In this document: positions 35,563 to 44,769 of the stretch, in pieces
How positions within the stretch are numbered: position 1 is the stretch's first letter
Layout of the letters: every line of letters starts with the position of its first letter
Assembly: GCF_017301635.1 (NCBI RefSeq)
Contig: NZ_CP071091.1
Coordinates: forward strand, 1,872,001 to 1,936,000
DNA length: 64,000 nt
Reading direction: 5' to 3'
From: Myxococcus landrumus
GTDB taxonomy: Bacteria > Myxococcota > Myxococcia > Myxococcales > Myxococcaceae
Translations under genes and position numbers: made by a program
Notes under the pieces: generated by a model
What the model was told of the DNA's origin: nothing
Databases searched by the model: none
What the model saw: only the letters and a program-made list of their open reading frames with translations

Positions 35563-38500
35563 TCAAGGACGCGGCTGCGTCTTGGCGGTACGCAACTCCG
35601 CCCTGGGCGAGGCCGCGGTCTCGAGCCCCCACACCGTCTTCACCTTCACGTTCGTCACCTTGCCCGAGCGCTCCAGCACGCCCTGCCCCACCACGAACAA
35701 GGCCCCGTGCAGTTCCTTGCGGCAGCGCTCGTAGACATCCGGAGGCACCACGAGGTTGGCGATCCCCGTCTCGTCCTCCAGCGAGACGAAGCACATCCCG
35801 CGCGCCGTCGGAGGACGCTGCCGGCAGATCATCATCCCGCCCACCGTCACCGTGCGCCCGGAGGTCACCTTCTTCAGCCCCTCCGCCGTCACCGCGCCCT
35901 GCTTCTTCAGCATGGGTCGCAAGAGCTCCAGGGGGTGTTTTTCCAGCGACAGGCCCACCGTGTCGTAGTCCGCGCAGACCCGCGCGAAGACATCCATGGA
36001 TGGCAACTCCACCTGCGTTCCATCCATCGACATGCCGAAGAACAAGTCATCCGAGTCCAGCGGCCCCAGCGCCTGGATGTCCCAGAGCGCCTGGCGCCGC
36101 GAGCCTCCGCACAGCGGCCCCAGCGCTCCCGCCAGCGCCAGCCGCGTCAGCTCATGCCGGGGAATCCTCGCCCGCCGCGCCAGGCTGCCCACGTCCGCGT
36201 AGCCCTCCTCTCCTCGCCCCGACTCCACCCTCCGTCCCGCGGACTCTCCCAATCCCTTCACCATCCGCAGCCCCAGCCGCAGCGCCTTGCCCCCATCCTC
36301 CAGCGTGCAATCCCAGCGAGAGACACGCACGTCCACCGGCCTCACCTCCACCCCATGCCGCTGCACATCCGCCACCAGCGTGTGCGGCGCATAGAAGCCC
36401 ATGGGCTGGGAGTTCAGGAGCGCCGTGGTGAAGGCCGCCGGGTAGTGACACTTCAGCCAGCTCGACGCGTACGAAATCAACGCGAAGCTGGCGGAGTGGC
36501 TCTCCGGGAAGCCGTAGTGCGCGAAGCCCCGGAAGTTGTCGAACCACTCCTCCGCCTGGGCCCGCTCATATCCTCGCGACAGACAGCCCTCCACGAAGCG
36601 GCCCCGATACTGGAGCAGCATGGACTCCGCCCGCTTGTGGCTCAGCACCCGACGCAGCCCGTCCGCCTCTTCGGCCGAGAACCCCGCCGCCACCATCGCC
36701 AGCTTCATCGCCTGCTCCTGGAAGAGCGGCACGCCCAGCGTCTTGCCCAGAATCTCCCGCACCGCCTCGCTCGGGTACCGCACCACCTCCTCGCCATTCC
36801 TCCGGCGCAGGAACGGGTGGACCATCTTCCCGACAATCGGTCCCGGGCGGATGAGGGCAATCTCCACCACCAGGTCGTAGAACGTCCTCGGCTTCAGCCG
36901 AGGCAACATGTTCATCTGCGCGCGGCTCTCGATTTGAAACACCCCCACGGTGTCCGCCTCGCACAACATGTCGTAGACCTTCGGGTCCTCCGCCGGAATC
37001 GTCGCCAGGGACAACTCCCGCCCATGGTGCTCGCGAATCAATGCAAAACACTTCGACAGCGCCGTGAGCATGCCCAGCGCCAGCAGGTCCACCTTCAACA
37101 AGCCAATCGAGTTGATGTCATCCTTCTCCCACTGGATGACCGTCCGCCCCGGCATGGCCGCGTTCTCCACCGGCACCAGCTCCGTCAAGGGCTCACGGGT
37201 CATCACGAATCCGCCCACGTGAATGGACAGATGTCTGGGAAATCCCTCCAGCTCCGCCGCCAGCGACAACGTTCGCTGCACCCGCCGGTCGAACGCGGAC
37301 AGTCCCGCCTCCAGCAGGACCTCTGGCGTCACCTCGAAGCCGTGCGCCGCGGAGACCTTCGACAGCCGATCCACCTGGTCCAGTGACAGCCCCAGCGCCT
37401 TCCCCGCCTCCCGGAGCGACAGCCGGCCCCGATAGCAGATGACCTCGCACACCATGCCCGCCCGGTGCCGCCCGTGCTTCTCGTACACGTACTGCAGCAC
37501 CTCCTCGCGCCGCTCGTGCTCGAAGTCCACGTCGATGTCCGGCGGCTCCTTGCGCGCCATGCTCAGGAAGCGCTCGAACAACAGCCCCATCCGCACCGGG
37601 TCGATGGCCGTGATTTGCAGCGCGTAGCACACCGCCGAGTTCGCCGCGCTCCCCCGCCCCTGGCACAGAATCCCCCGCCGCCGCGCGAAACCGACGATGT
37701 CCCACAGCGACAGGAAGTAACCCGCGAAGTCCAGCGCGGCGATGAGCCGCAGCTCGTGCTCGATCTGCTTCACCACCTCCGGCGGCACCCCCGACGGGTA
37801 GCGCACCGCGAGCCCCTCGTAGGTCAACGTCCTCAGGTGCTCGTCCGCGGAGCGCCCCGGAGGCAGGTCCTCCTCCGGAAACCGGTAGCGCAGGTCATCC
37901 AGCGACGCGCGGCACCGCGAGGCCAGCTCCACCGTCCGCGCCAGCGCCTCCGGACGGTCCTCGAACAGCCGCGCCATCTCCCGAGGCCCCTTCAGCGTCC
38001 GCTCGCCATTGGGCAACAGCAGCGTCCCCGCCCGGTCCACCGTCGTCCCGTGCCGCACGGCACTCAGCACGTCCTGCAGGGGCTGACGCCGCCGATGGTG
38101 CGTGTGCACGTCGTTGTGCACCACCAGCGGCACCACCAGCGCCCGCGCCAGGGCCTCCGCGCGCGCCTCCCTCGCCGAGTCCCCCGCCGACAGCGTCCGG
38201 CACAGCCCCACGTGGAAGCGCTCCGGGAACGCCTCCGCCAGCGGAGCCACCCGCTCCAGCGCCGCGGGCTCCGGCAGCAGCGCGAGGAGCCCCTTCGAGC
38301 GCTCCGCCAGCGCCCTCCACGGCAGCCCCGACTCCCCCTTGGGGTGGCTCATCCGGCTGCGCGACACCAGCGCGCACAGGTTCGAGTACCCCTCCGAGTC
38401 CGCCGCGTATACGACCACCGGAGGGCCATCCTCCAGCGTCAGCTCGGCGCCCAGTATCAACCGCAGGCCGTGCTCCTTCGCCGCCAGATGGGCCTTCACG

Positions 38501-38640
38501 GCGCCGTACAGGCCATCCGTGTCCGTCAGCGCCAGCGCGCTCATCCCCAGCCGGGACGCCGTGAGCACCAGCTCCTCCGGATGGGAGGCACCGCGCAGGA
38601 ACGAGAAGTTGGAGCGACACACGAGCTCGGCGTAGTCCAC
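35563..38640 (-). CDS. dnaE2: Error-prone DNA polymerase III alpha subunit
   Basis: 1025 residues, start GTG at 38640 (VDYAELVCRSNFSFLRGASHP, the standard DnaE2 opening). A PHP domain is followed by the C-family polymerase core; PPDIDVDFEH carries catalytic Asp pair D368/D370. Thumb and finger helices follow, then a tandem helix-hairpin-helix, and a C-terminal OB fold (GRTVTVGGMMICRQR). Shorter than replicative DnaE, as usual for DnaE2. It works with ImuA and ImuB in translesion synthesis and damage-induced mutagenesis; those genes lie about 7 kb right on the same strand instead of adjacent. A LexA-like box is 14 bp upstream of the start. Confidence 0.97.
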   Translation of the reverse strand: MDYAELVCRSNFSFLRGASHPEELVLTASRLGMSALALTDTDGLYGAVKAHLAAKEHGLRLILGAELTLEDGPPVVVYAADSEGYSNLCALVSRSRMSHPKGESGLPWRALAERSKGLLALLPEPAALERVAPLAEAFPERFHVGLCRTLSAGDSAREARAEALARALVVPLVVHNDVHTHHRRRQPLQDVLSAVRHGTTVDRAGTLLLPNGERTLKGPREMARLFEDRPEALARTVELASRCRASLDDLRYRFPEEDLPPGRSADEHLRTLTYEGLAVRYPSGVPPEVVKQIEHELRLIAALDFAGYFLSLWDIVGFARRRGILCQGRGSAANSAVCYALQITAIDPVRMGLLFERFLSMARKEPPDIDVDFEHERREEVLQYVYEKHGRHRAGMVCEVICYRGRLSLREAGKALGLSLDQVDRLSKVSAAHGFEVTPEVLLEAGLSAFDRRVQRTLSLAAELEGFPRHLSIHVGGFVMTREPLTELVPVENAAMPGRTVIQWEKDDINSIGLLKVDLLALGMLTALSKCFALIREHHGRELSLATIPAEDPKVYDMLCEADTVGVFQIESRAQMNMLPRLKPRTFYDLVVEIALIRPGPIVGKMVHPFLRRRNGEEVVRYPSEAVREILGKTLGVPLFQEQAMKLAMVAAGFSAEEADGLRRVLSHKRAESMLLQYRGRFVEGCLSRGYERAQAEEWFDNFRGFAHYGFPESHSASFALISYASSWLKCHYPAAFTTALLNSQPMGFYAPHTLVADVQRHGVEVRPVDVRVSRWDCTLEDGGKALRLGLRMVKGLGESAGRRVESGRGEEGYADVGSLARRARIPRHELTRLALAGALGPLCGGSRRQALWDIQALGPLDSDDLFFGMSMDGTQVELPSMDVFARVCADYDTVGLSLEKHPLELLRPMLKKQGAVTAEGLKKVTSGRTVTVGGMMICRQRPPTARGMCFVSLEDETGIANLVVPPDVYERCRKELHGALFVVGQGVLERSGKVTNVKVKTVWGLETAASPRAELRTAKTQPRP

Positions 38641-38654
38641 ACCCGATCAAGACA

Positions 38655-38670
38655 CTGACCAGCCGTTCAG
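38655..38670. promoter_or_regulatory. LexA-like box upstream of dnaE2
   Basis: CTGACCAGCCGTTCAG: CTG-N10-CAG with a GTTCAG end. It shares CTGNNCNGCNGTTCAG with the box at 47965-47980 upstream of imuA. As I recall, the Myxococcus xanthus LexA-type motif is an asymmetric 16-17-mer starting CT and ending GTTCAG, which this resembles. It ends 14 bp before the dnaE2 start codon, so a bound repressor would block transcription. Confidence 0.6.
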
Positions 38671-38827
38671 GCGCTAGGTCGGATCTTCGTCGAGCGTCCG
38701 AGCGACGCGCCGGGTTGAGCCACCCGGCTCCACCCCCGACGCCGCACGTCCTCCGCGCCACGACGTTTCCAGACAGCCGCCCGTCCGAGCCCCCCGTTCA
38801 AACCCAGACACGCACCGCACATGCCAC

Positions 38828-38851
38828 GCGTTGCTGTCCTGGCAGCAACGC
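38828..38851. repeat. Perfect 9-bp inverted repeat
   Basis: GCGTTGCTG (38828-38836), 6-nt loop TCCTGG, CAGCAACGC (38843-38851). About 140 bp upstream of the small secreted protein gene and 190 bp from dnaE2. Symmetry and length fit an operator or a transcript-end hairpin; no U-tract on either side. Confidence 0.45.
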
Positions 38852-38992
38852 TCATCACCTGAGAACGCCTGCCGCGGAGATCCTCGATGCCTACCGTGAA
38901 TCGGCTCGCGTGGCGCCGCCCGCGCCATGCGTGCGCGTCGAGAACGCGGCATCGGCCCATGTCGCCCCGCCCCCAGTCGACACGGAGGTTCC

Positions 38993-39637
38993 ATGTCCTT
39001 GCATGGCCACAACCGCCTCGCCTTCCCCTTCTCCCTCCTCCTTGCCTCCGCCCTGCTCCTGCCGGCGCACGCGATGGGAGGCGAAGCGAAGGCAGGCCCG
39101 CGCAAGTCCACTCCCTGTGGCTCCAATCGCGAGCTGTACGTGGGCACCTACAAGGGCCGCGTGTTCAAGGAATGGCAGACCGCATTGACCGATGAGCAAC
39201 TCCAGGACCCGCTGACCCGCATGGCCAATGACTCCCTGCTCAAGAACAACTACACCCTGACCGTCCGCTTCTTGAGAGACCCTCGAGGCTCCTACTGGGC
39301 GGAGACCCACGTCCAGTTCGACAGCCTCACCCCGGACGGCGTCGGCCCCAGCCACAAGGACACCACCGGGTATCTGATCCACCTCGACCGTGAGCCCGCC
39401 CGGGTGGAGTTCATCGTGACGCGCAGGCCCGCGAAGACCTACGCCAGCCGCGCGGGCAGCATCGAGAAGGCCACGACCCGGGGCCCCAAGCCCACCACCC
39501 TCATCTTCAAGGAGACGCTCACCCTGGACGCGCTGGACTGCGGCGCCGACGGCGTCCCCCAGCGGCTGCTCTACACCCGGACCATCGGCGGCCAGCAGCC
39601 CATCGTCGAGACGCGCGAGCTGTTCCGCCTGAAGTAG
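38993..39637 (+). CDS. Small secreted protein of unknown function
   Basis: 214 residues from the ATG at 38993, which follows GGAGG at 5 nt and gives a clean signal peptide (FPFSLLLASALLLPAHAMG); an earlier in-frame start would lack these. The mature protein has two Cys near the start (TPCGSN) and one near LDCGADG, is mainly beta-like, and carries no known catalytic motif. It ends 29 nt before a strong intrinsic terminator and is probably monocistronic. I do not recognise a family. Confidence 0.75.
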   Translation: MSLHGHNRLAFPFSLLLASALLLPAHAMGGEAKAGPRKSTPCGSNRELYVGTYKGRVFKEWQTALTDEQLQDPLTRMANDSLLKNNYTLTVRFLRDPRGSYWAETHVQFDSLTPDGVGPSHKDTTGYLIHLDREPARVEFIVTRRPAKTYASRAGSIEKATTRGPKPTTLIFKETLTLDALDCGADGVPQRLLYTRTIGGQQPIVETRELFRLK

Positions 39638-39666
39638 GCCCTCGGGCCCACCTGGAAGGCCCCTCG

Positions 39667-39689
39667 GGGGGCGTGCTCGCCCCCTTTTT
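39667..39689 (+). terminator. Intrinsic terminator after the secreted protein gene
   Basis: GGGGGCG-like arm (39667-39673) pairs with CGCCCCC (39678-39684) around a TGCT loop, seven G-C pairs, directly followed by TTTTT (39685-39689). It lies 30 nt after the stop codon at 39637. Textbook intrinsic terminator form. Confidence 0.85.
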
Positions 39690-39763
39690 CCGTGAAGATT
39701 CCGCTTGCGCCTTCCCTCGTCCGGATTTGACAGGACAGGGAACCGGCTGACAAAGAGACCTTC

Positions 39764-40252
39764 ATGGACCTGACTCCCACCGCCTGGCAGCTCTGGCTCG
39801 TCGCTGCGCTCCTCTGTGGCGCGTTGGAAATCAAGCTGTCCGGCTTCGTCACGCTCTGGTTCGCGGTGGGGGCGCTCGTCTCCGCGCTCGTCGCGGCCAT
39901 GGGGCTGGGCATCAACTTCCAGCTCCTCGTCTTCACCCTGGTCTCCGCGGGCCTGTTCGCGGCCTCGCGCACCCTCTTCAAAAGCGTTTTCATGCGGACG
40001 GCCTCGCACTTGAAGACGGGGGTCGAGGCCATGATGGGGCAGGAGGCGGTGGTGACGGAGGCCATCGACGAGAAGAACGGGGGCACCGTGCGCATCAACG
40101 GGGAGCTGTGGATCGCCCGCACGCTGTCGGGCGCCATTCCCGAGGGCGAGCGTGTCACCGTGGAGCAAGTGGAAGGACTCAAGCTTTGGGTGCGCCGCCC
40201 GTCGGCGACACAGTCGGTTCCCCAGCGGGAACAGAAGGAGAATGCTCGATGA
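39764..40252 (+). CDS. NfeD-like membrane protein
   Basis: 162 residues. Two to three transmembrane helices in the first 70 residues (WLVAALLCGALEI, TLWFAVGALVSALVAAMGL, LLVFTLVSAGLFAAS) are followed by a small OB fold (GQEAVVTEAIDEKNGGTVRINGELW). This is the short NfeD form that pairs with SPFH proteins. Its TGA overlaps the SPFH start by 4 nt (ATGA), which couples their translation. Together they likely organise membrane microdomains or membrane protein turnover. Confidence 0.92.
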   Translation: MDLTPTAWQLWLVAALLCGALEIKLSGFVTLWFAVGALVSALVAAMGLGINFQLLVFTLVSAGLFAASRTLFKSVFMRTASHLKTGVEAMMGQEAVVTEAIDEKNGGTVRINGELWIARTLSGAIPEGERVTVEQVEGLKLWVRRPSATQSVPQREQKENAR

Positions 40253-41361
40253 GCTTTCTGACCGTTCTATTCATCGTCGCCGTGGTGGTGGTCGGCTTCG
40301 CCATCGTCACCGGCATTCGCATCGTTCCCCAGGCCAAGGTCATGGTGGTGGAGCGCCTGGGCAAGTTCCACAGCATCGCGACCAGCGGGCTCAACATCCT
40401 CATCCCGTTCCTGGACAGTCCTCGCCCCATCGAGATGCGCACGGGCAACCGCTACATGCGCAGCACCATGGTGGACCTGCGTGAGCAGGTCATGGGCTTC
40501 GAGACGGTGCAGGTCATCACCCACGACAACGTCAACATGGAGGTCGGCTCGGTCATCTACTACCAGATCGTCGACCCCGCGAAGGCGCTGTACCAGGTGG
40601 AGAACCTGGCGCTGGCCATCGAGCAGCTCACCATGACGAACCTGCGCAACATCATGGGCGGGCTGACGCTGGACCAGACGCTGACCAGCCGCGAGACGGT
40701 GAACGGCAAGCTGCGCATGGTGCTGGACGACGCCACGGAGAAGTGGGGCGTGAAGGTGACGCGCGTGGAGCTGCGCGAAATCGAGCCGCCCCAGGCCATC
40801 AAGTCCGCCATGGCCAAGCAGATGACCGCCGAGCGCGAGCGCCGCGCCGAGGTGACCAAGGCCGAGGGCGACAAGGCCGCCGCCATCCTCCAGGCCGAGG
40901 GCGAGAAGATCTCCCGCATTTTGCGCGCCGAGGCGGAGCGCGACGCGGAGATTGCCCGCGCCGAGGGCCGCAAGCGCGCCACCATGCTGGAGGCCGAGGG
41001 CAAGGCCGAGGCGACCCGCCTCACCTTCGATGCCATCAACACCGGCCGCGCCACCCCCGAGGTGCTCGCGCTGCGCTACATGGACACGCTCCAGGAGATG
41101 AGCAAGGGCGACAACAAGATGTTCATCCCCTACGAGGCCACCGCCACCCTGGGCGCCATCGCGGCGCTCAAGGAGGTCTTCAAGGATGACGCGGCCAAGC
41201 GCCCCGCGGCCCCGCCCCAGGCGCCTCGCCAGTCCCCCACCGCCGCGGCCCTGAGCGCGCAGGGCCTGACGCGCAGCCCCGCGGCCGAGCACGCGACGCT
41301 CACTGGAACGCCCGCGGTGCCCGCGCGGCGTCCTCGCCCGCCCTCCGAGCAGGACGAGTAG
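40249..41361 (+). CDS. SPFH/stomatin-family membrane protein (QmcA-like)
   Basis: 370 residues. One N-terminal transmembrane helix (LFIVAVVVVGFAIVTG), then an SPFH/band-7 domain (about 25-180; AKVMVVERLGKFHSI, VGSVIYYQIVDPAKALYQVEN), then an alternating Ala/Glu/Arg coiled coil (about 180-260) and a flexible Pro/Ala tail. It matches the E. coli QmcA type by length and order. Translationally coupled to the NfeD-like gene. Tandem hairpins follow the stop codon. Confidence 0.94.
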   Translation: MSFLTVLFIVAVVVVGFAIVTGIRIVPQAKVMVVERLGKFHSIATSGLNILIPFLDSPRPIEMRTGNRYMRSTMVDLREQVMGFETVQVITHDNVNMEVGSVIYYQIVDPAKALYQVENLALAIEQLTMTNLRNIMGGLTLDQTLTSRETVNGKLRMVLDDATEKWGVKVTRVELREIEPPQAIKSAMAKQMTAERERRAEVTKAEGDKAAAILQAEGEKISRILRAEAERDAEIARAEGRKRATMLEAEGKAEATRLTFDAINTGRATPEVLALRYMDTLQEMSKGDNKMFIPYEATATLGAIAALKEVFKDDAAKRPAAPPQAPRQSPTAAALSAQGLTRSPAAEHATLTGTPAVPARRPRPPSEQDE

Positions 41362-41385
41362 CCGTCGCTGTCAGGAAGGCTCCAC

Positions 41386-41439
41386 GCTCGCCGTCCGCAC
41401 CGGCCGGCGAGCAGGCCGGGGTTGCAATCCACCCCGGCC
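41386..41439 (+). terminator. Tandem hairpins after the SPFH gene
   Basis: Hairpin 1: GCTCGCCG (41386-41393) with CGGCGAGC (41405-41412). Hairpin 2: GGCCGGGGT (41414-41422) with ACCCCGGCC (41431-41439), perfect 9 bp. They begin 25 nt after the SPFH stop. No U-tract follows, so they may be Rho-assisted ends or mRNA-protecting structures. Confidence 0.5.
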
Positions 41440-41609
41440 CGCGTCATAGATTCCGACGCACGTATCCACCGGAGGGCCTGACACCCCCTCCCTTCGCGAG
41501 GTCGACGCACCCTTGAAGCTGAGCCGCTGAGTCCCAGGCCTTTTTGCCTCGCCCGCGCAGGGCCGCCCCTTCGGGCTGGCTTGCGCCCTGGATTCAGGAG
41601 TTCGCTTCT

Positions 41610-43112
41610 ATGTCTTCCCTTCGCGCGCACAGCGTGTCGTTCGCCTATTCCGACGCCGTTACCGTCCTTTCCGATATCGAGTTCCACCTGGCCGCGGGCT
41701 GGACGGGCCTTGTCGGCGCCAATGGCGCGGGCAAGTCCACCCTCTTGCGGATGCTGTCGGGGGAGCTGACGCCCACCGAGGGGCACTTCCAGTTCGATCC
41801 TCCCTCCCCTGTCCTGCGACTCTGCCGGCAGGAGGTGGAGGCGCTCACGCCGGACATCTCCGAGTTCGCCGAGTCGTGGGACGGACTCGCGCGCAGGCTC
41901 CATGGGCAGTTGGGGCTGGACGTGTCCGCGCTGGAGCGGTGGTCCACGCTGTCTCCGGGTGAGCGCAAGCGGTGGCAGGTGGGCGCGGCGTTGGCGGCCG
42001 AGCCCGATGTGCTGCTGCTCGATGAGCCCACCAACCATCTGGATGCGGAGGCTCGGACGTGGCTTGTCTCCGCGCTGCGGCGGTTCCGAGGGGTGGGCGT
42101 CGTGGTGTCACACGACAGGCCGCTCCTGGAGACGCTCACCTCCGCCACGCTGCGCGTTCATGGCGGTGATGCGCGGCTGTGGCCGGGGGCGTATTCCGCG
42201 GCGAAGCAGCACTGGGAGGCGGAGCGCGAGGCGGAGGTGGATGCGTATCAGCAGCGGCGCTCGGAGCAGCGGCGCGCGGCGCGGATGCTGGACCAGGCGC
42301 GGCGGGAGCAACAGGGCGCGGATGCCTCGCGCAGCACGAGCAAGCGGCTGAAGAACAAGTACGACAACGATGCGCGGTCCATGGGGGCGAAGGTCACCGT
42401 GGGCTGGGCGGAGGCTCACGCGGGCCGTCGCGTGGGAATCCTCCGACGAGAGCTGGAGAGTGCCTCGGAGGCCGTGGGTGAGTTCACCGCGGACAAGACG
42501 TTGGGGCGCTCGGTCTTCGTGGACTATGCGCGCTCTCCCAACCCGTGGATCTTCACGTTGGACACGCCGGAGATTCGTGCGGGGGAGGTCACGCTGCTGG
42601 GGCCGGTGAATCTGTCGGTGGGGCGCGAGGCGCGCGTGCGCATCGAGGGCCCCAACGGCGCGGGCAAGAGCACCCTGGTGCGGGCGCTGCTGGAGAGTGC
42701 CCGGGTGCCTCGGGAGCGGGTGCTGTATCTGCCTCAGGACGTGGGGGCCGAGGAGGCTCGGGCTACCTTGGAGGCGGTGCGCTCACTGGCTCCCGAGGAG
42801 AAGGGGCGCGTGCTGTCGTTGGTCGCGGCGCTGGGAGTGGACCCGGAGCGGCTGCTGGGGTCGGAGCAGCCTTCTCCCGGGGAGATTCGCAAGCTGCTCA
42901 TCGCACGGGGATTGGGACAGCATGCCTGGGCCCTGGTGCTCGATGAGCCCACCAACCACCTGGACCTGCCCTCCATCGAGCGACTGGAGGCCGCCCTTCG
43001 CGAGTACCCCGGGGCGTTGCTCCTGGTGACTCACGACTCCGAGTTCGCGCGCGCCTGCACCACCGAGTGCTGGCGCGTGGAGCGCGGTCAGGTGACGGTA
43101 TCGACCTCGTGA
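41610..43112 (+). CDS. ABC-F family ATPase (duplicated ABC domains)
   Basis: 500 residues from the ATG at 41610, preceded by AGGAG at 9 nt. Two ABC cassettes: first Walker A GANGAGKST, signature LSPGERKRWQ, Walker B LLLDEPTNHLD; second Walker A GPNGAGKST, signature PSPGEIRKLLIARGL, Walker B LVLDEPTNHLD. A charged coiled-coil linker (EADVDAYQQRRSEQRRAARML-like) separates them. No membrane domain, as in EttA/ABC-F translation factors and ribosome-protection proteins. It overlaps the convergent epimerase gene by 25 bp at the 3' end. Confidence 0.93.
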   Translation: MSSLRAHSVSFAYSDAVTVLSDIEFHLAAGWTGLVGANGAGKSTLLRMLSGELTPTEGHFQFDPPSPVLRLCRQEVEALTPDISEFAESWDGLARRLHGQLGLDVSALERWSTLSPGERKRWQVGAALAAEPDVLLLDEPTNHLDAEARTWLVSALRRFRGVGVVVSHDRPLLETLTSATLRVHGGDARLWPGAYSAAKQHWEAEREAEVDAYQQRRSEQRRAARMLDQARREQQGADASRSTSKRLKNKYDNDARSMGAKVTVGWAEAHAGRRVGILRRELESASEAVGEFTADKTLGRSVFVDYARSPNPWIFTLDTPEIRAGEVTLLGPVNLSVGREARVRIEGPNGAGKSTLVRALLESARVPRERVLYLPQDVGAEEARATLEAVRSLAPEEKGRVLSLVAALGVDPERLLGSEQPSPGEIRKLLIARGLGQHAWALVLDEPTNHLDLPSIERLEAALREYPGALLLVTHDSEFARACTTECWRVERGQVTVSTS

Positions 43113-44098
43113 GGCTCGTCGGGAGGTGGCCTGGAGTGCTCTTGCTCCCAGGCCACGAGCCCGGCGAGTCCTTCGTCCACGGACACGCGTGGACGAAAGC
43201 CTGTCTCTCGTTCCAGCGCGGTGGAGTCGGACCAGGTGGCGTCCATCTCACCGGGCTGGGCGGGCCTGGGGTTCAGCAGGGCCTGGGTTCCCGTGTGCCG
43301 CTCCAGCACGGCGACGAAGTCGCGCAGGGAGACGGGCTCGCCTCGACCGACGTTGAGCAGACGATACGGCGGCGCGCCGGTGGGAGGTCTATCCAACACC
43401 CGCACCACGGCTTCCGCCACGTCGTCCACATGGGTGAAGTCGCGGCGCATCCGTCCTTCGCCATACAGGTCGATAGGGTGGCCCTCGCGCAGGGCACGGA
43501 GGAAGCGCAGCGGGGCCATGTCCGGACGGCCCCAGGGACCATACACGGTGAAGAAGCGCAGCCCACTCGTGGGGAGCCCGTAGAGGTGGCTGTACGTGTG
43601 AGCCAGCAGCTCTCCCGCACGCTTGGTCGCTGAATAGACATTGAGCGGGTGGTCGGCCGCGGCGGTCTCCGCGAAGGGCGGCGGCGTGCCCGCGCCATAC
43701 ACGGAGCTGGAGGAGGCGTAGACGACGTGGGCCACGCGCGCCGCGTGGGATTGCTCCAGAACCTGGAGGAACCCCGTCACGTTCGCGTCGAGATAGGACT
43801 GGGCGGAGGCTCCCGCGGACCTCACGCCCACACGCGCCGCGAGGTGGACGACACGCTCGGGTTGCTCATGCCGGAAGAGCGCCGCGAGAGAGGCCGCGTC
43901 GGTGATGTCGGCGCGGTGACAGGTGAAGCGCTCCGCGCCGGTGACGGACTCGAGGTGTGTCAGTCGCGCCTGTTTGAGCGTCACGTCTCCGGAGGACTCC
44001 AGGTTGTCTACTCCGATGACGGTGTCGCCTCGAGCCAGCAGTCGGGTGATGACGTGGTGGGCGATGAAGCCCGCTGATCCGGTGACGAGGACGCGCAT
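43088..44098 (-). CDS. NAD-dependent nucleotide-sugar epimerase/dehydratase
   Basis: 336 residues from the ATG at 44098 (RVLVTGSAGFIAHHV), with GGAG 4 nt upstream. Extended SDR: Rossmann GSAGFIA (TGxxGxxG), DNLESSGD, then YSATK as the YxxxK catalytic pair, and FTVYGPWGRPDMA plus DFTHVDDVAEAV. The RPDMA segment is typical of UDP-glucuronate 4-epimerases. Probably makes a precursor for LPS, O-antigen or exopolysaccharide sugars; substrate not certain. Divergent from the FHA gene. Confidence 0.9.
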   Translation of the reverse strand: MRVLVTGSAGFIAHHVITRLLARGDTVIGVDNLESSGDVTLKQARLTHLESVTGAERFTCHRADITDAASLAALFRHEQPERVVHLAARVGVRSAGASAQSYLDANVTGFLQVLEQSHAARVAHVVYASSSSVYGAGTPPPFAETAAADHPLNVYSATKRAGELLAHTYSHLYGLPTSGLRFFTVYGPWGRPDMAPLRFLRALREGHPIDLYGEGRMRRDFTHVDDVAEAVVRVLDRPPTGAPPYRLLNVGRGEPVSLRDFVAVLERHTGTQALLNPRPAQPGEMDATWSDSTALERETGFRPRVSVDEGLAGLVAWEQEHSRPPPDEPHEVDTVT

Positions 44099-44229
44099 GA
44101 AGCTCCAGGCTCCCATGCCCTTCCGTCGGATGCCATGTCCAGCAGACATCGGAGCCCCTCCCTGTGCGTCCAGGCGGGCGGTCCATCCGACGCTTCCCGT
44201 GGCCCCTGCTTGGACGTAGGGTGGACGGC

Positions 44230-44763
44230 ATGGTGTCCGTGAATCAGCTCCGACCCTTCGCCCAGGCCTCGCTCGAAGCCTTCCGTGCAGCCTCCGGCCC
44301 CGTGGCGCTCATCCAGCAGCCCGTGGACCCGGTCTTCCGGAACATCGCCCAGCAGCTGACAGGGGCCCGGACGGTGGGCATGGCGCACCGCTCACGCATG
44401 ACGGAGCGGCTGCTCGCGATGCTTCGCGACTTCGACAACCTGGAGGTCCACTTCCTGAACCCCAAGGTGGATGGTGAGGAGCTCACCGTGGGGCGCTCGG
44501 AGTGCGACCTGGTGGTGCCGGACCCGTCCGTCTCCCAGCATCATGCGACGCTGCGGTGGAACGCGGCGACGGGGGGCTTCCTGGTGCGCGATGCGCAGTC
44601 GATGAACGGCACGTGGATCAACGGCGCGCCGCTGGGCTTTCGCGCGCAGGTGACGCTCAACGACGGGGACACGCTGGCCTTCGGCGACGCACAGTTCCTG
44701 TATCTGCGCGCGGAGACGGTGCACGAGCACCTGCGGCTGGCGAGCCCGCAGGAGAAGCCCTGA
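44230..44763 (+). CDS. FHA-domain protein
   Basis: 177 residues from the ATG at 44230. The first ~75 residues have no recognised fold. About 80-165 form a forkhead-associated domain: VGRSECDLVVPDPSVSQHHA and SMNGTWINGAPL keep the Gly-Arg, Ser-x-x-His and Asn-Gly residues that bind phosphothreonine. It acts as a phospho-dependent adaptor, probably in Ser/Thr kinase signalling, which is rich in myxobacteria. It ends 6 bp before the convergent lipoprotein gene. Confidence 0.87.
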   Translation: MVSVNQLRPFAQASLEAFRAASGPVALIQQPVDPVFRNIAQQLTGARTVGMAHRSRMTERLLAMLRDFDNLEVHFLNPKVDGEELTVGRSECDLVVPDPSVSQHHATLRWNAATGGFLVRDAQSMNGTWINGAPLGFRAQVTLNDGDTLAFGDAQFLYLRAETVHEHLRLASPQEKP

Positions 44764-44769
44764 CGGGGC

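Larger units (their letters stand above)
38641..38992. other. 352-bp divergent intergenic region
   Basis: Lies between dnaE2 (leftward) and a small secreted protein gene (rightward). It contains the LexA-like box at 38655-38670 and a 9-bp perfect inverted repeat at 38828-38851, both listed separately. The rest shows no supported gene on either strand. Confidence 0.7.
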
